Assembly: GCA_016840595.1 (NCBI GenBank)
Contig: JAEOSA010000030.1
Coordinates: 1 to 14,881, forward strand
DNA length: 14,881 nucleotides
Direction: 5' to 3'
From: Candidatus Hermodarchaeota archaeon
GTDB taxonomy: Archaea; Asgardarchaeota; Hermodarchaeia; Hermodarchaeales; Hermodarchaeaceae
Under the pieces are notes generated by a model, which made no database searches, was not told the DNA's origin, and saw only the letters and a list, made by a program, of their open reading frames with translations. Of this stretch, positions 1-5,473 are shown in pieces (positions within the stretch are counted from its first letter, which is position 1; the number at the start of each line of letters is the position of its first letter). A program made the translations under genes and the position numbers.

Positions 1-1
1 A

Positions 2-307
2 ATGCAGGAGTTAAAACAAGTTTTTATGAAGGGTGACCTACCCGAAGCGAAACGTCGTGACAATATTGTAATGACTCGTCTATGGGACAGCGATCTCAGA
101 ATTGTTGATGCTCTAATTGCCCTTGAGATTTTCAAAAGTCGTAGCGAGGCGGTAGCTTTTCTCACTCACGAGGGCATTCAGGCTAAAAGCGATCTCGTTG
201 ACACGATTCTTCCAGCGATTGAACAGATTGAAGAGATCAAACGTCACACTAGGCAGCAAGCAGTCACAGCCTTACATAAATCCAAACGCAAAGACAAAGA
301 CACTTAG
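2..307 (+). CDS. Small ribbon-helix-helix-like protein, 5' end possibly cut
   Basis: This 101-residue frame begins with ATG at base 2, so the window edge hides whether that is the true start. Residues 23-60 look like a ribbon-helix-helix fold: a short strand (VMTRLW), a first helix (SDLRIVDALIALEIF) and a second helix opening with SRSEAVAFL. The FKSRSEA turn followed by hydrophobic residues and HEGI is typical of archaeal RHH-like small proteins. The C-terminal 35 residues are helical and charged (IEQIEEIKRHTRQQ) and end in a Lys-rich tail, suggesting a dimerising or DNA-contacting extension. The role as a transcriptional regulator is inferred from the fold pattern only; targets are unknown. 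A T-tract follows the stop codon, so it probably ends its own transcription unit. Confidence 0.6.
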   Translation: MQELKQVFMKGDLPEAKRRDNIVMTRLWDSDLRIVDALIALEIFKSRSEAVAFLTHEGIQAKSDLVDTILPAIEQIEEIKRHTRQQAVTALHKSKRKDKDT

Positions 308-322
308 CCTTCATACATTATT

Positions 323-334
323 GCTAGCTTTTTT
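323..334 (+). terminator. T-tract terminator after the RHH-like gene
   Basis: A GCTAGC palindrome at 323-328 is followed directly by six T residues (329-334), 16 bases after the stop codon at 305-307. Archaeal RNA polymerase terminates well on U-tracts, so this is a reasonable end for the upstream gene. The palindrome is too short to form a real stem. Confidence 0.4.
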
Positions 335-350
335 GTGTGTGGCAAAGCAC

Positions 351-395
351 TTTAAACGCCATAATATACTGTGATTCGATTCATAAACGAATCGA
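351..395 (+). promoter_or_regulatory. Promoter and palindromic operator candidate for the acyl-CoA dehydrogenase
   Basis: An AT-rich stretch (TTTAAA at 351-356 and ATAATATA at 361-368) could serve as TATA box. Just downstream lies a perfect 7-bp inverted repeat, TCGATTC (376-382) and GAATCGA (389-395), with the 6-base spacer ATAAAC. Start sites about 25 bp below the TATA candidates would fall at roughly 380-393, so a protein bound to the palindrome would cover the transcription start. The gene begins at 408/411 with no good Shine-Dalgarno, consistent with a short leader. That this is a repressor site is inference. Confidence 0.4.
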
Positions 396-407
396 TCTCC
401 ATTTGAT

Positions 408-1577
408 GTGATGACAGTGACAGAATTTTCGTTTTTATCGAAGGAAGAAATTCAATTTCAAAACGAAGCCCGTTCATTTGTTCAACGGCACCTAACCCCC
501 CATGCTGAAGACATTGAACAAGGGAAACTTGAAGCATGGGACATCTTGCGAAAGTTCGGAAAAGCGGGGTACTTAGGATCACGCTATCCTGTCGAGTATG
601 GAGGCACAGGCAGGGGTCTGATGTATGAAGTACTGGTCACCGAAGAGATTTGTGCCGTACACGCAGGGCTAGATATGGCCCGCGTTGCTTCTTGTATTCT
701 GTTTGCTCACCCAGTATATGAATTCGGAACTGAAGCCCAGAAAAAGAAGTATTTAACACCTGTTGCGAAGGGAGAAAAGATTGGGGCACTAGGAATCACT
801 GAACCCAATGTGGGGAGTGATGTCGCGGCAACAGAGACCCGGGCTGAAAAACAAGGCGATAGCTATGTGATTAACGGCGAGAAGCGTTTCATTACCAATG
901 GTCCTGTGGCTGACTTCTTATTGTGCTATACGGTTACAAATCCAAAAGTGAAGGCAAAGCAGGGTATGACTGCCTTTATCGTTGAAACGAAATCGAAAGG
1001 TTACGAAGTCGTTGAAGAGTATGATCTCATGGGAATGCATGGAGCCCATGTCGGACGAATGGCCTTCAAAGACTTGGAGGTTCCTGCGGAAAACATTCTG
1101 GGAAACGTTAACGGTGGTTTCCGTGTCGTTATGGCTGGTTTGGACGCAGAACGAACCATCCTCGCTGCAGAGATGAATGGCGTTGCTCGAGCCGCCATGG
1201 AAGAAGCCATTCATTACAGCAATTACCGTGTCCAATTCCACCGAAAGATTCGGGAGTTTGAAGGAGTTAGCTTCAAAATTGCAGATATGGCGACGAAACT
1301 CGAAGCAGCTAGACTCCTCACGTTTAAAGCTGCTCGAATGATTGACGCCAATCAGCCTACTACCAAAGACGCCGCCATTGCGAAACTCTTTGCGTGTGAA
1401 ACCGCCATTGAATCTGCGTCTCAAGCCCTTCAGGTGCTCGGGGGTATTGGCTATACAAAACAAAAGCCAGTGGAAAGATATCTCCGTGATGCTCGACTCA
1501 TGACCATTGGTGGGGGAACAGCTGAAATTCTCCGCTATCTGATTCAGCGTGAAGTGTTCAAAGAATACGACTTGTAA
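408..1577 (+). CDS. Acyl-CoA dehydrogenase, isovaleryl-type active-site layout
   Basis: This is a full-length (389 aa) FAD-dependent acyl-CoA dehydrogenase, a cytoplasmic enzyme that introduces the alpha-beta double bond into acyl-CoA thioesters and passes electrons to an electron-transfer flavoprotein. Visible signatures are GALGITEPNVGSD (126-138), FITNGPVADF (161-170), and the C-terminal stretch LQVLGGIGYT (341-350) through IGGGTAEILR (367-376). In many family members the catalytic Glu lies in the C-terminal YEGT loop; here that position is Gly (GGGT). A Glu is present instead in GLDAERT (E248), matching the helix-G placement of isovaleryl-CoA dehydrogenase, so branched or longer acyl substrates are plausible but unproven. 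The usual RxQFG motif reads RVQFH at 274-278. The frame opens with GTG at 408 followed at once by ATG at 411; the ATG is the likelier start. No ETF or other beta-oxidation genes are visible nearby. Confidence 0.93.
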   Translation: MMTVTEFSFLSKEEIQFQNEARSFVQRHLTPHAEDIEQGKLEAWDILRKFGKAGYLGSRYPVEYGGTGRGLMYEVLVTEEICAVHAGLDMARVASCILFAHPVYEFGTEAQKKKYLTPVAKGEKIGALGITEPNVGSDVAATETRAEKQGDSYVINGEKRFITNGPVADFLLCYTVTNPKVKAKQGMTAFIVETKSKGYEVVEEYDLMGMHGAHVGRMAFKDLEVPAENILGNVNGGFRVVMAGLDAERTILAAEMNGVARAAMEEAIHYSNYRVQFHRKIREFEGVSFKIADMATKLEAARLLTFKAARMIDANQPTTKDAAIAKLFACETAIESASQALQVLGGIGYTKQKPVERYLRDARLMTIGGGTAEILRYLIQREVFKEYDL

Positions 1578-1641
1578 AGAGGTTCCTAGCTGACTAAACA
1601 GATAGTGAAAATGTGCGAGTGAGATAAAGCCTGCAACAAGT

Positions 1642-1650
1642 GGAGGAGAT
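1642..1650 (+). promoter_or_regulatory. Shine-Dalgarno that fixes the MFS 1 start
   Basis: GGAGGAGAT sits 4 bases before GTG at 1655. The longer frame that could begin at GTG 1640 would run through this site, so 1655 is preferred as the start. Confidence 0.65.
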
Positions 1651-1654
1651 CCCA

Positions 1655-2956
1655 GTGAGTGCAATATTCAGAGCCGAAGCCACCGGTTATTGGTTACGGA
1701 TACGCCAATTCACGCCCAATGTTCGCAAGCTTATCCTAAGCAACGTCACTCGAGCCTTTGCGTGGGGCATCACCTCAACTATCTTAAACATCTACCTTCT
1801 CACCCTTGGATATAGTAATGCCTTTCTCGGCGTGTTAATGTCCCTCAACGCTTTTTCAATGGCAATCTCTTCAATCGCCGCAGGCACATATGCCTCTCGT
1901 GTTGGCCCGAAATATTCTATCATTGTTGGATTGCTAACTTCAACAATTGTTGGTTTTACACGAGTAGTTTTTCCATTTCCTGATGTCTTGATGATCACTG
2001 CGGTATTAGCTGGACTTGGAGCTGCACTCATCAACGTCTCATATAGTCCCTTAATGACAAGAAGTTGCACAGCTTACGAACGAACCCATGCCTTTGGAAC
2101 CAGCCACTCCTTAACCATTCTCAGTTCATTCTTTTCGAATACTCTTGCAGGATTTCTCCCAGGCGTAATTGCATTATTTCTAGGCATCCCATTTAGCAGT
2201 GCATTAGCTCTTCAGCTGGCACTCTTAGCTCACGTGATTCCCCTTGCGCTCAGCATCATTCCAATGTTTACCATCCATGAAATGGAAGTACCCGAACCAG
2301 ACCTAAATAACGAACTTCAAAGTGAACTAACACCCGTCCAACGGAATGCGGTGAGGAAACTAGCACTAAAATTCGGCATCGTCAACCTACTAATCGGCTT
2401 GGGCGCTGGATTCGTTATTCCCTACCTCAGCATATTCTTCTGGGAATTCTATAACCTACCACTCCCCATTATCGGATTAGTGCAGGGTTTAGGATCCCTC
2501 TCAGTGGCAATCGGTACTTTTCTCTCTCCAGTCCTTTCCACTCGCATAGGCAAAGTCAAGACAGTTCTCTTCTCCCAAGCATTATCCCTCCCATTTCTCC
2601 TCTTCATCGCCACCATCATCAATCCCTATATCGCCATTGCTAGTTACGTCCTTCGCGTCGTTCTAATGAATGCTGGCGGACCTGTCGATAGAACATTACG
2701 TATGGAACTGACACCAGAAAATTGGCGACCGAATATAGAAGCCGTGACCAGCTTTGCCTGGAACTTCCCTTGGGCATTTAGTACACTAGTGACAGGACCA
2801 CTTTTTGATTTAGAGTTATATCTGGTCCCCTTCTGGTTCACCCTTACGAGTTACTCCGTTGCAACAGTATTTTATGCAGCTTTCTTCTGGAAAATTGAAG
2901 AACGCCAAAGAAAGCCTACTGTAAATAAATACAAGAATGGTATGGACCGAGAGTAA
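1655..2956 (+). CDS. MFS transporter (paralogue 1)
   Basis: A 433-residue polytopic membrane protein of the major facilitator superfamily. About twelve hydrophobic segments are split by a charged cytoplasmic loop near 207-235 (HEMEVPEPDLNNELQSEL). The loop between helices 2 and 3 reads ASRVGPKYS (80-88), a degenerate form of MFS motif A, and its second-half counterpart is STRIGKVK (295-302). Other distinctive strings are FFWEFYNLP (262-270) and LRMELTPENWRPN (348-360), both shared with the transporter at 4057-5367. The substrate cannot be read from sequence; export of a small molecule is a common role for 12-helix MFS proteins next to PadR genes. The start is GTG 1655, behind a strong Shine-Dalgarno; an in-frame GTG at 1640 would add only five residues. 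The gene lies 77 bp after the dehydrogenase with no terminator seen between, so co-transcription is possible. Confidence 0.9.
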   Translation: MSAIFRAEATGYWLRIRQFTPNVRKLILSNVTRAFAWGITSTILNIYLLTLGYSNAFLGVLMSLNAFSMAISSIAAGTYASRVGPKYSIIVGLLTSTIVGFTRVVFPFPDVLMITAVLAGLGAALINVSYSPLMTRSCTAYERTHAFGTSHSLTILSSFFSNTLAGFLPGVIALFLGIPFSSALALQLALLAHVIPLALSIIPMFTIHEMEVPEPDLNNELQSELTPVQRNAVRKLALKFGIVNLLIGLGAGFVIPYLSIFFWEFYNLPLPIIGLVQGLGSLSVAIGTFLSPVLSTRIGKVKTVLFSQALSLPFLLFIATIINPYIAIASYVLRVVLMNAGGPVDRTLRMELTPENWRPNIEAVTSFAWNFPWAFSTLVTGPLFDLELYLVPFWFTLTSYSVATVFYAAFFWKIEERQRKPTVNKYKNGMDRE

Positions 2957-3044
2957 TAAAAAGAGAAGGTAACCTGACACGCGGAAGGATTAGTAACAGA
3001 AATCTGTGTTCTTGAATGCTCTATGAAAGCGAAAACATTTTTAT

Positions 3045-3096
3045 ATGTAGACCTCTACATATATATGTAGAGCTCAACATAAGTAGGTGTCTATAT
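3045..3096 (+). promoter_or_regulatory. Three tandem PadR-type operator sites over the padR promoter
   Basis: Site 1 (3045-3060) is ATGTAGACCTCTACAT, a perfect 7-bp inverted repeat with a 2-base centre. Site 2 (3065-3080) is ATGTAGAGCTCAACAT, with one mismatch between arms. Site 3 (3081-3096), AAGTAGGTGTCTATAT, is a degraded copy. Sites 1 and 2 match the ATGT-N8-ACAT pattern known for PadR-family repressors and are 20 bp apart, about two helical turns. The junction of sites 1 and 2 (3057-3068) is itself the palindrome ACATATATATGT and is the best TATA candidate, about 35 bp before the ATG at 3098. Bound repressor would block TBP/TFB access, so autorepression by the adjacent PadR protein is the natural reading. 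Confidence 0.75.
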
Positions 3097-3097
3097 A

Positions 3098-3670
3098 ATG
3101 GCATTCTGTGGTTCAGGGCGTATCAAAACCAGCAAAGGCAGTGTCAGTCAAGTCCAACTCATTCTCCTTGCCTTGCTCAATCGTGGGCCAGCTCACGGAT
3201 ACCGTGTGCTCCAAGGGTTACAAGGGAAACTTGGTGGTTGGCGACTGAAGAGTGGTACAATTTATCCCGCTCTTCACCGTTTGGCTGAAAAGGGCTTGAT
3301 TTCTAGCAATCGCGTCCCTCATGAGGATCGACCAGATGCTGTTGAGTATCAATTGACTCCAAAGGGGCGTAAAGTCCTCCGCGAAGCATTTGGCAATCTT
3401 CGATCGGGGTTCAAGGTTCAGGATCATTTTTGGCGGTTCTTAGGAACCAGCATGAATGGTGAGGTCCAGGATGATTTCATCGAATGGTCGGAGCAGGAAC
3501 AAAGCCCCATGGCCTTCATGGCTATGAAGATGCAATGTGATTGCGCACCTGGGCATTGCACTCCGCGACACCTCCGGTTCTTCAAGGAGTATCGGAAGTA
3601 TTTGGAACGCGAACTGAAATGGGTTGAACAGCGCCTTGATGAATTGAAGAGCTCTGACAAATTTGAATAG
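3098..3670 (+). CDS. PadR-family transcriptional regulator with Cys cluster
   Basis: A 190-residue regulator. Residues 17-95 form the PadR winged helix: VQLILLALLNRGPAHGYRVL, then LKSGTIYPALHRLAEKGLI (recognition helix) and the wing ending in YQLTPKGRKVL. The C-terminal part holds a Cys cluster, CDCAPGHC at 147-154, with His158 nearby, followed by an amphipathic helix (about 160-185, EYRKYLERELKWVEQRLDEL) of the kind PadR proteins use to dimerise. Cys4 is a further thiol. The cluster could bind a metal or sense redox state; this is inference. ATG 3098 begins two bases after the third operator copy, so the transcript should be nearly leaderless. The stop codon overlaps the Shine-Dalgarno of the next gene by one base, so the two are probably translated together. 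Likely targets are its own promoter and perhaps the flanking MFS genes. Confidence 0.92.
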   Translation: MAFCGSGRIKTSKGSVSQVQLILLALLNRGPAHGYRVLQGLQGKLGGWRLKSGTIYPALHRLAEKGLISSNRVPHEDRPDAVEYQLTPKGRKVLREAFGNLRSGFKVQDHFWRFLGTSMNGEVQDDFIEWSEQEQSPMAFMAMKMQCDCAPGHCTPRHLRFFKEYRKYLERELKWVEQRLDELKSSDKFE

Positions 3671-3676
3671 AGGTGA
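3670..3676 (+). promoter_or_regulatory. Shine-Dalgarno of the small Cys/coiled-coil gene
   Basis: GAGGTGA overlaps the last base of the padR stop codon and lies 7 bases before ATG 3684. It supports translational coupling and favours ATG 3684 over the upstream in-frame TTG at 3663. Confidence 0.7.
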
Positions 3677-3683
3677 ATCAGTT

Positions 3684-3887
3684 ATGTGTGGATCAAAAAG
3701 CTATCGCCACGGATTCATGGAACCAGCACCCTTTTTCCGTCACATGTGTTGTGGTCCAGAGTTTGAACCAAGCAAGAAGTCTCAAATTAAGAGTCTCGAA
3801 GCAATGAAGGCAAAACTCGAAGACTATATTCAGCACATCGATGAACGTATTAAAGATGTTGAAAAAGAAAAGAGGGGAGACTCGTAA
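3684..3887 (+). CDS. Small Cys-containing coiled-coil protein, padR partner
   Basis: A 67-residue soluble protein starting at ATG 3684. The N-terminal third carries possible metal ligands: Cys2, His9, His20 and the vicinal pair Cys22-Cys23 in HMCCGPEF. Residues 31-63 form a charged amphipathic helix (LEAMKAKLEDYIQHIDERI) likely to be a coiled coil. The layout, a Cys/His/aromatic-rich head then a helix, resembles small archaeal proteins often annotated as DUF5320-like; I cannot confirm membership. It also mirrors the C-terminal third of the upstream PadR protein (Cys cluster then a helix with a similar heptad pattern), so it may pair with the regulator through this helix, or sequester its ligand. 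It lies 13 bases downstream of padR in the same transcript. No catalytic motif is visible. Confidence 0.75.
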   Translation: MCGSKSYRHGFMEPAPFFRHMCCGPEFEPSKKSQIKSLEAMKAKLEDYIQHIDERIKDVEKEKRGDS

Positions 3888-3920
3888 ACATCAATTTCGC
3901 ATCGTGGGCCCATTTCGAAT

Positions 3921-3942
3921 TGCGACGTCGCATCCTTTTTTT
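3921..3942 (+). terminator. Terminator candidate after the padR operon
   Basis: A 12-bp palindrome TGCGACGTCGCA (3921-3932) is followed by seven T residues (3936-3942), 34 bases after the stop of the small Cys gene. The palindrome makes only a short stem, but TCGCA at 3895-3899 can also pair with TGCGA at 3921-3925. The T-tract alone would suffice for archaeal termination. Confidence 0.5.
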
Positions 3943-3956
3943 CTAATGCCTTCACA

Positions 3957-3976
3957 AGATTTTATTATTTATTTAT
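3957..3976 (+). promoter_or_regulatory. AT-rich promoter candidate for MFS 2
   Basis: The stretch from AGATTTTATTA to TTTATTTAT contains several TATA-like octamers. A start about 25 bp downstream would give a leader of roughly 60 bases to TTG 4057. No ATGT-N8-ACAT site is seen here, so direct PadR control of this promoter is not supported by the sequence. Confidence 0.35.
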
Positions 3977-4042
3977 CCTGCCTGAGAGGATATTGCGCCT
4001 GCAAGAATTAGGAGATGTTTCTCCTTCTCGCTTGCTGGTGTT

Positions 4043-4048
4043 GGAGGA
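4043..4048 (+). promoter_or_regulatory. Shine-Dalgarno that points to a TTG start for MFS 2
   Basis: GGAGGA lies 8 bases before TTG 4057. The alternative ATG at 4015 has GGAG directly against it with no spacer, too close to act as a ribosome site. Confidence 0.55.
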
Positions 4049-4056
4049 ACAAACCG

Positions 4057-5367
4057 TTGAATCTCTCTCAGAGCATTAGTACAGAAGCCGGCGCATATTG
4101 GCAACGGGTTCAACGGTTCACTCCTGATGCTCGCCGAATCATTGTAAGTCAAGCCATTAGTCGGCTCGGGTTTGGTTTGTATCAGGCGATTTTCAACCTG
4201 TATTTGCTGTCACTAGGTTATTCTACGGCGTTTGTAGCAGGACTCCTATCAATCGGTTTGTATACTATGGCTGTAGGGGCATTGTTAGCGGGCCCATACA
4301 CTTCCCGAGTCGGCGAAAAGTATTCTATGATTCTTTCAGGGTTCATCTGTACCATCGCAGCGGGAATGCTCATTGCCTTACCTGTTCCCAGCATTCTCAT
4401 CATGATGATTATTATATTCTATTTTGGAAACAGCTTACAGATAACCTCTTACAGCCCGTTGATGGCACGGAGTAGTACAACCTTCGAGCGCACCTATTTA
4501 TTTAGTACTGGGCAAGCTTCTCGTATTGCAACCAGTTTTTTCGGTAGTTTGATTGGTGGGTTTTTGCCAGGATTATTTGCTCTCTGGCTAATTGTGCCAA
4601 TAGACAGCCCGATAACCTTTCAACTAACACTAATTGTCTGGATTCTAGCCTGTATCATCGGAATCGTCCCACTTCTCTGGCTAAAAGAACCCAAACCTTT
4701 CAACTCCAGATTAGACGAGATTCAGCCTGAAGGATCAATTGCTGCATCAACTGAACCAACAGGAAAGGCTAGCATTGTTATCCGGTTCTTTATTTGTAGT
4801 TTGCTAGTTGGGCTAGGTGCCGGGCTTATTGTTCCATTAATGAATGTCTTCTTTTGGGAATTCTACAACCTTCCCACATACATGGTGGGTACAATCATTG
4901 GATCGGGACAAGCAACAATGGCAACGGGAGTATTGTTATCACCCATTCTCGCATCCCGGATTGGCAAAGTCAAATCTGTCGTCATGACACAATCGTTTTC
5001 TCTCCCATTCATTCTGCTGTTGGCTTCAATTGTTAACCCAGTTGTAGCCATTGTGAGTTTTCTGCTTCGGGGTGCCCTAATGAATGCTGCCATGCCGATG
5101 GGTCAGACCCTACGCATGGAATTAGTACCCAGTTCTTGGCGACCCAATATTCAAGCGTTGAACAGTACAGCTATGAGCTTAGGGCGAGCCACTAGTGTTC
5201 AATTTTCGGGGCAATTCTTCGACCAAGGCCTATACCTTATTCCCTTCTGGTTAACACTCGGTTTTTACGGGGTTCAAGTTGTTTTATACGCGCTCTTCTT
5301 CTGGAATGCTGAAAAACAACGTGATGCTGACATCCAAGAACAGAAGAACAATTTGACAAAATCGTAA
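4057..5367 (+). CDS. MFS transporter (paralogue 2)
   Basis: A 436-residue transporter with about twelve membrane helices and a polar central loop near 210-240. It is paralogous to the MFS protein at 1655-2956: both begin with an acidic EA..YW.R.QRF/RQFTP segment and share FFWEFYNLP, SRIGKVK/TRIGKVK, and LRMEL followed by WRPNI; by eye about half the residues of the C-terminal halves match. The motif A-like loop reads TSRVGEKYS (about 82-90). Start choice: TTG 4057 has a well-spaced Shine-Dalgarno and gives an N-terminus matching paralogue 1, whereas ATG 4015 would add 14 hydrophobic, Trp/Cys-containing residues with no counterpart. ATG cannot be excluded. The substrate is unknown. The position just after padR and the Cys protein suggests a shared physiological role, though a T-tract separates them. 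Confidence 0.88.
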   Translation: MNLSQSISTEAGAYWQRVQRFTPDARRIIVSQAISRLGFGLYQAIFNLYLLSLGYSTAFVAGLLSIGLYTMAVGALLAGPYTSRVGEKYSMILSGFICTIAAGMLIALPVPSILIMMIIIFYFGNSLQITSYSPLMARSSTTFERTYLFSTGQASRIATSFFGSLIGGFLPGLFALWLIVPIDSPITFQLTLIVWILACIIGIVPLLWLKEPKPFNSRLDEIQPEGSIAASTEPTGKASIVIRFFICSLLVGLGAGLIVPLMNVFFWEFYNLPTYMVGTIIGSGQATMATGVLLSPILASRIGKVKSVVMTQSFSLPFILLLASIVNPVVAIVSFLLRGALMNAAMPMGQTLRMELVPSSWRPNIQALNSTAMSLGRATSVQFSGQFFDQGLYLIPFWLTLGFYGVQVVLYALFFWNAEKQRDADIQEQKNNLTKS

Positions 5368-5374
5368 TAACCCA

Positions 5375-5428
5375 GCAGTTTACCTAATTTATTTCAATTG
5401 AATTTCCTGAAACTGCAAATTTATTAGG
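5375..5428 (+). repeat. Interleaved inverted repeats before the peptidase gene
   Basis: GCAGTTT (5375-5381) pairs with AAACTGC (5410-5416), and CCTAAT (5383-5388) pairs with ATTAGG (5423-5428). The two pairs interleave and the palindrome TTCAATTGAA (5393-5402) lies between them. They may be chance in AT-rich DNA, or regulatory sites. A TATA-like stretch AAATTTATTA overlaps at 5417-5426, about 50 bp before the peptidase start. Confidence 0.3.
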
Positions 5429-5473
5429 CACGATTATTATCAGAAATGTGAATGGTACATAAGGTGGGAGATA

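Noticed and set aside
918..1664. 248-codon frame on the minus strand opposite the acyl-CoA dehydrogenase
   Set aside because: It overlaps a gene with unmistakable family motifs; its translation is low-complexity Ser/Phe/His-rich with no recognisable domain.
2996..3007. ACAGA-AA-TCTGT short palindrome before padR
   Set aside because: Only 5-bp arms and unrelated to the ATGT-N8-ACAT sites; likely chance.
3045..3096. Possible CRISPR-like or minisatellite repeats
   Set aside because: Units are only 16 bp, palindromic, nearly adjacent and sit on a promoter; there are no spacers and no cas genes.
3016..3288. 90-codon plus-strand frame over the padR promoter
   Set aside because: It reads through the operator repeats and then the padR coding region in another frame; no ribosome site or domain.
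4015..4056. Extended hydrophobic N-terminus of MFS 2 from ATG 4015
   Set aside because: No usable Shine-Dalgarno spacing and no counterpart in paralogue 1; TTG 4057 is better supported, though not proven.
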